From assembly GCF_902459465.1 (NCBI RefSeq), contig NC_047081.1, positions 11,313,857 to 11,377,856 on the forward strand: 64,000 nt of DNA, in the 5' to 3' direction. Positions 1-11,500 of the stretch are shown here, piece by piece. The stretch comes from Asterias rubens (lineage: Eukaryota > Echinodermata > Asteroidea > Forcipulatida > Asteriidae). Under the pieces are notes generated by a model, which searched no databases, was not told where the DNA came from, and saw only the letters and a list, made by a program, of their open reading frames with translations. A program made the translations under genes and the position numbers. Within the stretch, counting starts at the first letter, position 1; each line of letters opens with the position of its first letter.

Positions 1-122
1 ATTACTCTCCACATGTCCATGGTTCAAGATTAAATGCAGGATTGTGGTAGAGACATTCAAGAAAACAATCAAACAGAGGGGAGAAATAGTAGAACTTGAA
101 CTAAAATAAGTGGTTTGTAATT

Positions 123-433
123 AGGCCTGGGCGACTAGTCGTCCCTCAAATAGTCGTGACTCTGACACTAGTCATGACTACTTTTAATTTTTAAGATGCA
201 TTGCTGCATTTTGTTTGCCGCAGGCGCAATATGGTAAAATTCATGCTGAAAAGATTGAAGGAATGTGGCACTGATGTCTGATTGTGTTTTGTAGGTAAAT
301 CATGTTGTCGTGAATAGTCGTGAGCGACACAATTGGTTCACCAAGCAGGTAGGCGTGACAATTTTTGTAGCAGTCTTGGCAGCCGATCAACGAAGTAGAT
401 TTTCAACACTTGTCACACTAGTCGCTCAGGCTA
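123..433. repeat. Short inverted-repeat element (hAT-like MITE candidate)
   Basis: The left end TAGGCCTGGGCGACTAGT (from about 124) is nearly the reverse complement of the right end ACTAGTCGCTCAGGCTA (417-433). Internal copies of the AGTCGTGA motif occur near 165 and 315. The element has no coding capacity. I could not define a clean target-site duplication, so the superfamily is only a guess from the terminal sequence. Confidence 0.5.
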
Positions 434-1529
434 ATATTTGTAAGGTCCTGTACTTAAGAATTGTTTGTGCTGGGAGACAAAAACAAGTATTTTATTACAA
501 CAAATAGTGTAGTTTTTTGGGGTTTTGACTCTGAGAACCAACTGCATTGATGCATACTGAGGGCTATTGTATGTTGGATATGTATATATATTTGGTTTGC
601 GGTAACACCATGTATGTATCTACTTGCCAGATAGAGTTTGTTTTTAGAGAACTGTCTTTTCTTCTACTGGAACTCTTACATTTATGATAATGTACACAAT
701 AAAGTACCACATACAGGTACAAAAGGTGCATTGCAAATAATCCACTCTCCACAAGTCCATGGTTCAAGATTAAGTTGGTTATGATTCAAATGAAAACATA
801 GCAGACAAATTATACATGTGAATAGGTTGGTAATTGACAACTTCGGCAGTGGCTATTGCTAGATGATCGAGCCTGTGGATATGTTGTGAACGGAAACCTT
901 ACTATATTGTATTCCCACCGTGCAAGGTTTCAAGTCATATGTATAAATATAACCCTAATCTATGGCAAGCAGAACCAAATCTTGAATACTACCGAGGTAC
1001 AAGCCGCAGCGCTGCAGGCCGCCAACTCTTAAGTTGCCTGTAAAAAAACTAACCTCATACAAAAAGGCCTTTAGTTGTCTTAGAGAAGTTCTAAAATTAT
1101 ACGGAGGCCAGGGCCTCTGTTGCCCCTGGTCTTGGCCTTGATGCCCCTTCAAAAGCTTTCCAATTTGATTTTCCACATGCAAATACCAATTACAAAATGG
1201 AAATGGCCTTGTCCTCCTCTCAAAGAGGAAATTCCAGGCCTGTCAGGGCTAATTTTAAACAGTGAAAAACAACTTCAAGATGTGGTGAAGTAACTGTTGC
1301 AAAATGAGAACAGCCTTGCCCTCTCAAAATTGAAGTCCCAGGACTGACACTGGAGGCTGCCAAATATTAAACGGAATCAAAACCACTAAGTTGGTTAAAA
1401 CTTATACACAATTACAAATTTAAAAACACATTTTTAAATAACATAACTTCTATTATTTTGTTTTTACTTGAAAAAAAAAAAAATTTTACAAGAAAAAAAA
1501 TCCCCCCCAAACTACAATCCCCTGGTACC
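434..1529. other. 3' flank of the J-protein gene; no gene seen
   Basis: No coding exon is supported here. It holds a fragment of a dispersed palindromic repeat near 590-620 (GGTTTGCGGTAACACCATGT, seen again near 4790 and, diverged, at 58445-58619). A second dispersed repeat lies near 1100-1160 (words such as GGTCTTGGCCTTGATGCCCC, related to 8417-8465 and 48560-48612). The 3' UTR of the minus-strand J-protein gene must begin at 1529 and run leftward. A reverse-strand AATAAA-type hexamer (TTTATT on plus) near 491 is one possible end. Confidence 0.4.
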
Positions 1530-4500
1530 TCACGATAATCTTCTGATTTCATCCAACTGATCGCAAGTCCGTAAAACCATCTTGTGGGCTTTCTCGTACA
1601 TTTTTTTATCTCCGAAATAGCGGGCTCTCTGCATTGCTGCCTCTTCTGTGACGGAGAATAAAACAAACAAACAAACAAATAAATAAATAAAAGTGGACAA
1701 GGGCTTCTTATTAGAAGTGGTGCATGTTAACTTACAAAACAGTAACCGTGATTTTGTATAAAAACTGGCTTAAACTTACTGTTCAATCTTTCTCGGTAAC
1801 AATTACTTCTTAAATTATCCATGTGCTCTGCTTCCACTCGTTGCTCCACTAGATTTATCCGACCAGAATACTCCTTACTAAATGTATTCTGTAAACAATT
1901 AAAAATAATGATTGATTATTGTTATTTATCTGACTCTTAAGAAAAAAAGAAAAAAGAAAAAAAAAGGTTTTCTCAGAAAACACAAACATAAAACAGACGA
2001 AAAATAAATGTTTTCAATATTGCATAAGATGTTGGGAAAGCCAGGCTGAGGAGGAACCCCCAATTGTTTTCTTATAGCAAACAAATTCAACCTGCCCATA
2101 AATAATAAAAGGCGCTATACTATAACATACAATATTTTCCTGCACGGTATGTGGGACTATGTTTGAACTATGAGACCAACTCATTTTACGTAGCACCATC
2201 TAATGATTTACATCAGTGTAACGGTAAAACCGAAATTAACATCCTTTCTCTCTGATGAAAATTTAACATCCATTAAATATTCACATTGACGGAATTTTCC
2301 CTTCATAAGCCTTTGTCATCCCAGCGGCACTCACCTTAACGTAATACTTTATCTTTAATTCATGTGTCGATCTTTCAATTGTATATCCTCTGGAAAGATA
2401 GAAAAACATAATCTGTTTATTCATTATTTTCAAACAACGTGAGGAGTGGTTTAAACATGACCTAAGGAAATTGAGTCATAAGAGGGCGCTATCAGATGAT
2501 TGCGTAGAGCGCACAAATTTCACAGCCCAGTTTAATATGGTCGGCCGCATTTTGAATTGCCCAAGTTAGAAACTTGGGTGCGTTAGTTTGAATCATAACC
2601 GGCCAAGTTTAAAACTGCACGAGGAGCTACTTGGAAATCAATATGGATATAAATTCAAGTCAGAGTCGAGGTAAGCTAAGGCTAAATTGTTAGATTTGTT
2701 CTAATCTTTTAAAATTTTCTAAGAGTGTCTTTCTTTTCCTATATACCCACAGGATATACACAATAATAGTGATTTTTCTGTACAACATAATATCAAATTC
2801 ATGTAATGTGTATCTGCAAAGTTGTAGTGTGTTAACCTTGCACTTGTATTTTCTATTATTGTAAAATAAATGTCAAGAGAGGTAATTAACAAAAAGTTTG
2901 TAGACCTTTGTAACAAAGGTATTCCTGAATGATGACTCAGTCTGAAACAGCAGGGAAGTTGGCCATGCTATAAAGGCCCTCCCCTTTGGCTCGGTCCTTT
3001 ATGGCACGACCACGACCCTGCCGATGGTTGGGAGGGAGGGGTTAAACTCACGCTTTCTTTGAAAGACTGTACGGAGATTCTTGAATAAATGCAGTTGATA
3101 GAAGGGAGATGACTACAAGCATGAGGATGGGTAACAACTGAAGCAGAAACGTGTACCGCGCCTGTAACATAAATATAAACAGTAGATTAGGTGTGACTAT
3201 ACAATAAGTCCCTCCTGTAAACAGGTAGCACAGACTGCCTCAAGGTACTGCTTTTGAAAGCACAAAAAGTTGCAAAGCACAACAACATTGTGCTTACCAG
3301 AATAAGGTTACCAGCAAAACTGCTATGTCACTCGAAAGTTTGTGAGTGGTATCCTGCTCAATTCTGCTAAGCAGAAGCAGAAATTCTTAAGCAATATTTT
3401 CTTTTTATGAAGCTCTATGAAATTGAAAAACCACCAGACCACCCGGCTTGTCCAATTGTGTATTTACTGGCCCAACACTAAAATCACAGGCCACGAGCCT
3501 GTGGTCCAGTGTGGTCCAGTGTTAATTTCAAGCCCTGGTAAGATGTGAAATAGTGACGCAACCTCAAAATCATGAAGTAAGAGTAGAGAAACGAACCTCT
3601 TCTCTTGAGTTGTTGTCCTGACGTGGGCGGTTCTGCCTCCTGTGTCTGGCTACATTCCCCTGAGGGAAACCCCCTCCGAAGAACATGTTAAATAGATCCT
3701 CCGGTGAAAATTCCTCATCTGTTGGTAAACAACAACAAAAGTCAACAAACTGAAATCTGTACGGATGATGGCTATAACTCTTGTCAACGAAATGGACACA
3801 GCCAGAGAGTGGTTTTGCAGCCTTATGGAACACTTGGCACGAAGAGGATATATGAAGGTAAGGTAAGAGAGTGGATGGGTTGGGGGGAGGGGGGGACGCA
3901 GCCACGAGATGGTTTGGAGAGGGGAACAGTCAAAGGTTGGTTGTGGTAGGAGGAAAGCGATATAGTAGGGTTAACTTGGTCATAGATTTGATTTTGTGAA
4001 CAAAATGCCGATTTATAGGCTTATTCACAAGATACCATTTACATTTGAATTCTTTTGACCATAGAGACATTTGCTATGTCAAATGGTTCGGTGCAAGCTT
4101 TTGTATAGCAACCTCCAGATGAGTAAACCCTAGTACCATTGTGCCATATACATTCATTCAGAATTGTGTACGGGTGTTCGTCGTCTCTTACATAACTACG
4201 CAAAAGAGCGCCTCCAATCATGTGACATACTAACTGTCTCTATAGTCAGAGGAATTTAAACTTTTAAGCAATCACTTATGATAGAAACGTCATTGTACCA
4301 GACAATATTAAAATCAACACACAAGTAGCATATTTTTTTGTACTTGACTTGGGCCCTTATTGAAACCAAGGCTCAAGATTCGGCTTAGGCTAGCTTGGCG
4401 GTTGTTTTGCGTACGTGCTCTGCGTACACGTGCTCAGGGCTTCAGACGAAAGAGAACGAAGCCTAAGCAGTGGATTTGAAAAGGACCATGGAGTCAACCT

Positions 4501-6930
4501 CGTCAAGTGCCCAGACTCTTACCATCAAATCCCCTTGTCTCGTAGTAGAAGCCCCCATGGTGGTGACGATGGGTGTGCCGATGTTGGCTCCTGGAATTGC
4601 TGACCTCGTTCGTGTCATCCCCGTAGAGGTCATATCTCTTCCGTTTGTCTGAATCATTCAACACGGCAAAGGCTTTTCCAATAGCTGGAAAAGATGAATA
4701 AAAACAGGCAGAAAACTTACTCACTGTTGTATACGCTTTGAGGAATTGCATAGACACTGTGCACTGAGGCTTTAATGGGTACTCTGTTTGCGGTAACACC
4801 ATGTAAATAACTACTTTGTTGTTGGTCTTTGAACTGTCCTGAAAAGAACTGCCCTGCTTTTTGCTTTTGGAACGGTGTTTTGGCTGGTGACCTTATTCTG
4901 GTCTGCATAATTTTATTGTGCTTAGCTACTTTATATTGCTTAAGCAGGTTTCTGAAATTGGGCCCTGCTCTTACCTTTAAACGCCTCCCCTGCTCCTGGG
5001 GCATGGTTCTTGTCCGGGTGAAAAAGCAACGCTAACTTCCTGTATGCTTTCTTGACATCCGTCTCGCTTGCATCTTTGGCTACTCCGAGGATTTCATAGA
5101 AGTTTTTACATTTCTTTATTCTGAAGCGGGAGAAACAAATTGAGAAAAAATGTGAGTAAACAACGCTGACAATAGGTAACCCTAAGACCCCCCCTTATCA
5201 TTTAATTTAATTTCTTCTGGTTGTGAAGCCCGGACTCTCTCAGACAAGCGAACTTAATCATTGTACCAGCCAAGAACCCAATAGAGAGAGAAGACAATGA
5301 AGAAAGTTACAGGTTAAGATGGTGGAGGAAAACCCCAGTGAAGTATTCCAGGGAAAACCCATGCAGTCAGGTAGGGACTGAAAACACAATCCACACAAGT
5401 GCCTTGGCGTGATCCAAGTCAGGGTTCTAGACTTGGAAGGCAAGGAAATACTATGTAGGTTTATATCAAGCTGTTGTTGCTTCTTGGATCAACCAACCAG
5501 AATAGACCGATCCATTAGGATCCGCCCACGGCGCACGTGTGAGCAAGAACATGTGAGCCTCTCCAATTCCATTCTGCTCAACTCTGCCGCACGCACCAAG
5601 CACGCGTGCATGCATATCATACTTTTTTTGTCAGCCTTTTGGTTGCACAATCGGTTGTGATTGGTCAATACGTAATGGGGCGGAGCTTAATGGATTGGTC
5701 TATTGACGATTCATGTTTGCTTGAAGACGTTACAATAATTTGTAAGTGGTTTTGTAGCACGCACCTATTTACACCCTTGAGCTGTTCTTCCGTATAATCA
5801 TGTTTGACACCACCGTTTGTCTCTGCTTTACTATCTGCCTTGCTCTCCCTAGAACCCGATGTGTGTCTCTGTCTTGTGGTGGGGGTTGGTCCGTTGGACT
5901 GCCGGCGTTGTCTTTCTTTTGTATTTGTGGGCTCTGTGGATTCTGTCGACGATGATGAGGATGATGTTGCACTGTCGTCAGATGGATTCTGAAGTCGGTA
6001 TAGAATATCTACGAGAGAGAGAGAGAGAGCGCGGGGGGGGGGGGGGGGGAGAGAGAAAAAAATGCTATATGAATACTTCAGGGGTCAAAATAAACTAGAT
6101 TTTCATGATCCTACAGTCAAGTCCTTCACCAACCCGTTTCATTTCATTCTTTGTATATTTATTATTAACTGCTGAAGGAAGCAAAATGATCCACTAAATT
6201 ATAATAATATTAACACTAAGTAACAGATGACAAATAAGAATTAATTCATTATTTCAAATTGACTGAGTAGGCCTACAATTCATGAGATTATATTATGATG
6301 ATTTCAAACTTGGTCCGCCATGGTTGTTGGGTGTATCACTAGCAGTTTCCTTGCTCTACTCATGGAGGAAGTCTTCCTCCATGCTCTACTACAGTGTACA
6401 GGGTGGAGGTTTTGTGATTTTTTGTCTTAGCATTTGGTTGGGCCATTTGATTTTGTTTTGTCTGAAAAATTACAAAATGACTTTATGATTTTGACAAATT
6501 TTGCATCAAATTAATTATGAAAACTTGGAGAATTTGTTCAGTTTACAAAGAAAACTGAAGCTCAACAAATTTGACAATAATCTTGATAATTAGAATTGAT
6601 GAATAGCTGTAGCGTAGGATAAATGTGTACTGACACTGTCATGCATTCGCTACTGCACTAGCGGACTTGCATAGTCGACATGACGGTGAACTTTCTACCG
6701 GTGTGTATAGTGGGGGCGCTCTTCCAACTCACGACAACCGATGATTCGTGAAAATTTCCAGTGAAATATTTACCGAAAAACGTCACACTTATCTTACCTT
6801 TCGCTCTTTGTGAAGGAAATAATCTCTGTGCTTTATTTAGGAATTTAATAGCCTTTTCTCTGTCACCGGCAGCGATACATTTCTGGGCTATTTTGATACA
6901 TTTAATGCTCTCATCGCGATTTCCCTCCAT
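1530..6930 (-). CDS. DNAJB12: DnaJ homolog subfamily B member 12/14-like ER-membrane J-protein, 9 coding exons, complete
   Basis: Tail-anchored-type ER J-protein that stimulates Hsp70 on the cytosolic face during membrane-protein quality control (family knowledge). Coding exons on the minus strand: 6930-6798, 6008-5765, 5120-4975, 4684-4523, 3718-3597, 3161-3052, 2389-2335, 1888-1780, 1645-1530. All junctions are GT-AG and phases match, giving 398 aa. The start MEGNRDES matches vertebrate paralogues; an in-frame ATG lies 6 nt upstream. An N-terminal helical repeat (about 1-44) is followed by a Ser/Thr/Arg-rich linker. The J domain is about 131-193, with HPD at 160-162. A Gly/Phe segment with [15 protein letters not shown] lies about 233-247. 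One membrane helix (about 273-295, exon 6) precedes a DUF1977-type C-terminus containing [17 protein letters not shown]. Vertebrate DNAJB12 and DNAJB14 are paralogues, so this is probably the single pre-duplication gene. Confidence 0.95.
3240..3424. repeat. Palindromic interspersed repeat, 'TTAAGCAG/CTATGAAATTG' family
   Basis: It contains GCTTACCAGAATAAGGTTACC, GGTATCCTGCTCA and CTCTATGAAATTG in the same order as the copies at 42252-42438 and 59129-59325. It lies in intron 5 of the J-protein gene. It is non-coding and has inverted-repeat character; probably a MITE. Confidence 0.6.
4893..4967. repeat. Half-copy of the same palindromic repeat
   Basis: TTATTCTGGTCTGCAT, TGTGCTTAGCTAC and TCTGAAATTGGGCCC match the right half of the family copy at 42252-42438. 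It ends only about 8 bases from the splice donor of J-protein exon 3 (exon edge 4975), so the repeat abuts the exon. Confidence 0.55.
6361..6384. repeat. Short perfect hairpin in J-protein intron 1
   Basis: CATGGAGGAAG is followed after a single T by its exact reverse complement CTTCCTCCATG. No gene or site is associated with it. Confidence 0.6.
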
Positions 6931-8583
6931 GACCATTGCGAATGTTGTGTGGTAGCTTTTTGCGATGCAATAAAATAACGCATATCAAACTCAACGTAAA
7001 TTTAGTACACGTATGGTAAGCGCCATTTGGGGTAGCGCTAGTCTTGACTGACGACGCTGTTTTTCGTATGTCACCAGTAGAGGGCGTAGCACTGAAGGCT
7101 AACTTCCAGGAGAGACTGGACAAGTCTATTTTAGCTGGAACGAATAACGTTGAGCTAGATGTTTGTGTAATACTATCTCTTCTCCAGTAAATCGTACTCT
7201 TGCTGTGTTTACAAATAAACTTCGCGCGATCGCCACTCAAGACTAGGCCTAAAGGGTTGCACTGGTATCCGCCTCTACCTCTATGTGCCATTTCTGGGTT
7301 ATAAAAGGGTTGTTTAAAAACAGATTTGTCTGCGTACACAAATAAACAACAAGGAAGCAGTTATAAATGTAACTTTTTGGGGATAGTCCTCAAAGTTGAA
7401 CAAATTTAGCTCAGCTGAAAGACGAATTTAGCTGGCCAAGTTGCCAACCTATGAGTCATATGACTCTTGACCTATATCATATCTAGACCCCGCCTCTTTC
7501 AGATAAACTTGACGGCTACCTACTCTACAAATTAGACTGGACTCCAAACCTGTTGTATTACCATGGAGCAATAAACTAGATTGCTCCATGGTATTACTTG
7601 ATGCATGCACGCACGTGATAATCCTGTGGTCTGAGCTAGCTACAAATTAATGTAAAACTGTAAACATTGGCAGTCGAGTCGAGTCATCGGCGATGTGTGG
7701 TTATCGATTGCAGGAATTGCTTTTGCTAGGAAGCCGCTCTATTGTCATAAAGTTTATTTGTTTGTTTCCCTGATCACTGGACCGAATAACACAGTTTTTA
7801 AACAGCAAATCTTGAGGTAAGTTTTTATTTACTCTCCACCGGGAAACATGATCAATTATTTTATATGTTTACAACAAACCTAAAAAATGAAGACCCGTCT
7901 AACTAGCCAAGAAAAAGGAGCAAGAGTAAATTGTAAAGTGGTGGTTATATATAATAAATAACAAATAGCCCCCATAAATACCGTGTCGTCCACTTCGTTC
8001 GAGGTTGATTGGCACTATTTTAATGAGGCTGATCTACGGTTTATGAATAAATTGTTGGCAAGAACGTAGAGCTGAACTGATGCCATGGTCACATTGTTGT
8101 CACACCTTGACCACACCCCCTTCTTTTTGTAAACAACCGGCCCGCCCCCATCGTTGTTGCGCTCTCTGTTTCTACCTCCATGCTGTGAGCATGCTGTTAG
8201 TGGTCCCTTTTAAATTCATATGCAAATATAAAATAGTTATTTTCTAAATTCTGTTCATGGTGTTTATTGATCATGGATTTTATTCAGAGTTTTACCTTTG
8301 ACTTTGACTTTTTGAAACAGCATGGTCAACTCACTTTCAATTTACAAAGGGCACTTTAACATGTTTAAAGTTCCAATCCTTTGGAAAGTCTGAAGGCCTT
8401 TTGAGTATTGGGAACCTTTGAAGGGGCACCAAGGCCAAGACCAGAGGCAACTGTTGCCTCTGAGTAATTCCATAACCTGACTTTACAATTTGAATTACAC
8501 TTGTATTCATTTTGTAATATTTTTCTAATGATAATGTAGTTTTGTTTTTTGTTCTTTCTAATTAGTTCATCCTTTCTTTCAAG
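6931..8583. promoter_or_regulatory. Head-to-head intergenic region between J-protein and lipase genes
   Basis: About 1.65 kb separates the two divergent start codons, so both promoters must lie here unless there are remote 5' exons. The visible landmarks are a GCGCCATTTGG-type stretch with AGAGGGCG near 7020-7085 close to the J-protein side, and a 12-bp-arm hairpin at 7561-7591. A fragment of a dispersed repeat lies at 8400-8465. No TATA box is convincing. A pyrimidine-rich ATTAG at about 8563 could be a 3' splice site for a short 5' UTR exon of the lipase. Confidence 0.4.
7561..7591. repeat. Perfect inverted repeat with CCATGGAGCAAT arms
   Basis: CCATGGAGCAAT and ATTGCTCCATGG are exact reverse complements around a 7-nt loop, and the symmetry extends a further ~6 bases with one mismatch. 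It may be a solo MITE tip or a regulatory palindrome. Confidence 0.6.
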
Positions 8584-11500
8584 ATGAAGATGCTTTCATC
8601 CAAGACCTGCATTTGGCTCTTCGTCCTTTGTGCTGGGCTCCGATATGCAGCCTCGTCAAGCTCAATGGAAAAAGTTATCAACAATTCACATGAACTAAAA
8701 GACATCCTTAGCCTATTGGGTCGTGATAAAGGAGACAACCCTGATATTAAAATGAGCAACTGTGAAAGAGCTATGAAGTTTATCTCGGGCCTTCTAAAAA
8801 GATTTGGGTCAGATGACATTGAGAAGAAGTTCAACGAAGCTCATCTGGGCTTTGATTTCTGTAAATCAGGGCTGAATCACGACCAAGATGTTAAGTACAA
8901 TGTGGTGAGTGTATAAAGGCAGTATGCAACTTCAAAATGTGTTTGGGAATTTCGATATTTCAAACGTACATTTAGCAGAGGAAAGCGTATTTTTAAAACA
9001 AAGAATTTACTTTGTAATTCCTCCAAGGTTTTTATCACACCATCATTCGTTATCGGGAGTTTAAACATGAGTCACGAAGAGATGTTGTTGTTTTTTTGGC
9101 AATTTGTCCTCGTGTTTATGACTTTTTGTATTTGTTTTTGTTTGTTCGAGGGATTGATTAAATAGATAAGCTCTCTGGTCAACAACTCTTCCAGGAGCTT
9201 TGTTTTTGCTTTTTACATATCGGATTTTTGAGGAGGATTTCTAGCAAATTATGGTGAGGCTATGTTTTATTAGCCTTTGCAATATCAATATTGATTTATT
9301 GTTGTTTTTTCGGAGCAGTCATATTGCATCATGCATTGACATTGTTATCAGGTAGACAGGCATGAAGTCCACAGGGCGTCTGGTTTCCTTTTTCGCATAA
9401 AAATAAAAAGACATTTGTCTGGCGCTTATAAACATTTTAAACGTTGTATCAAACGTATCAAATTGTTTTACTACAACCCCGGTTCATTTGGGCCTTAAGT
9501 ATTCCTGGAATCATCTCAACTCCTTTGGAGTATGCAGCACCAGCAGCCAAGATGGTGCACACAGATTGCTAACCATTCACATGAACAATCTGTACCCTCG
9601 CGGAGTCGCAGGTACCCATTTACCTCTGGGTGATGCGAAGCATATTGTAATAAAGTGTCTTGCCCAAGAACTTAAGTGTCATGATGGGGATTCAAGCCCA
9701 CCCTCTGGTGACTCATCAGAACTTCAAGTTGATGCTCTAACCAGATTAAAAAAAATAACAATCAAAAAGTCCCAGTAATTTCTTAATAATAATCATAAAC
9801 AGCCAGTATAGCACCAAAATCCACAAACAAACCTCAAGGCACTTTACAGATAAAGATTTAAAACAAGATGCCAATAGACATGCCGATAAATATAAAGCAA
9901 CTGTAATCAGAAAAAGGAACTTCATGAACCCCTTGAAAACATGAAACTGCTTAAGACTGAATGGACTCCTAAGAAGGAGGAATATAAGAAGAACTGAAAT
10001 TGAAAACCAATCAGTAATATGAGAATTCAAGCCTTTAACAGTTTCAGTTTTTATTCAATTTGTTTTTATTTTCAGAGCGGTCTTATCGCAAGTCACGGTT
10101 ATCCGGTAGAAGAACACGAGGTCCACACTGTAGATGGTTTCATTTTAACTCTGCACCGTATTCCGCACGGTTTAAAAAATGCATCCAAAGGTGAGATTTT
10201 GTGTTTCTCTTTATCATCTGAGGAAGAACAAAGTCATTGCATCATGTGATGGTAGCAGCACAGAAAGCAGGAAGTGGTTAATTTTTTTTATGAAAGCAAA
10301 ATGTTTCAATTCTTATCTGGTAATGAAACCAGGGAGGTCTCATAACGTGATCTTGGTCACTAGCTGGCAAGCTGGAGGATACCTGGGTGGTGTCGTGGCC
10401 GAGTGGTTTATAGTATCAAATCCAAGTTCTGGCGGTTAAGGGGCAAGCTTTTGAAGTGTGTGATATCCTTGAGCAAGATGCTTTGCTATGATTGATCCTC
10501 TTTACCCAGGGTTCTGGGTTCTTTTAACATTCATAGTACACGGGACACACAGCTTAATGTCCCATCCAAAGGACAAAGCAATTATGGTAAAGAATCTTGC
10601 TCAAGGACACAAGTGCCAAACCCGGGACTCGGACCCACACTCTGCTTGTTAGAAACATCTGAACAGGTTATTTTGGCACAATGCCTAAAATAATGGACTT
10701 TGGCTAGGGTTTATTTCAGTCCTCGGCAAGGGAATGATGCTGTATCCGACTGCCGCTCCTTTTTTTCAAATAATTTTGTTAATTTTTTTAAATAAAATTA
10801 TGAGAGGTCGCATAACATCAAAAGGCTGTGAGATGTGTTTTTTTTCTCCACTCATTTTCATACAAAATAAACTCTGTGTTTCCAGGACCTAAGGAGGTTG
10901 TCTTCCTTCAGCATGGTCTACTTGCCGCTGCATCCAACTGGATAACCAATAAACCCAGTCAGAGTCTCGGGTATATCCTGGCCGATGCTGGCTTTGATGT
11001 GTGGATGGGTAACTCCCGCGGAAACACCTACAGTCTGAAACATGAGACACTGAAACCTGATCAACAGAAGTTCTGGGAGTGGACGTGAGTATGGGTCGAA
11101 TTGTCCAGTAGGCACTGTGTCAAGGACTTGGGGGGGGGGGGGACTGGGGCCTATGACAAAGTATAAAGCATATGGAAAAACCATCAGAGAGAGGACCAAT
11201 ACACACCTACATACAACAGTGTACAGTGCTCATTTCGAGCCCTGCAATAAAGATAGTAATTATAACAGTGGCTTCTTATACAGTGCTCAGATCTGTTACT
11301 GAGTGACACTGGTGCTCCAATAGTCAGTATTTTTCCTGCAAAGTGGGCGGAGCTCTGTTTTGATTGCGGGACCTTTTCCTTTACATGGTATTATAATGGT
11401 TTACACGGTGGTGTGGTGCAATAATTGCTGCCAATCAAACCAGGACACCGTGGGTTCTTTTACAACACACAGGACACAAGTGTCACGACCAGAACTTGAA

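Noticed and set aside
4415-4652. Plus-strand open frames opposite J-protein exon 4
   Set aside because: Antisense shadows of an exon whose phase and homology are certain.
10390-10440. Possible Leu/Ser tRNA gene
   Set aside because: The A-box-like TGGCCGAGTGG is present, but no full cloverleaf or proper B box at the right distance; better explained as a tRNA-derived repeat.
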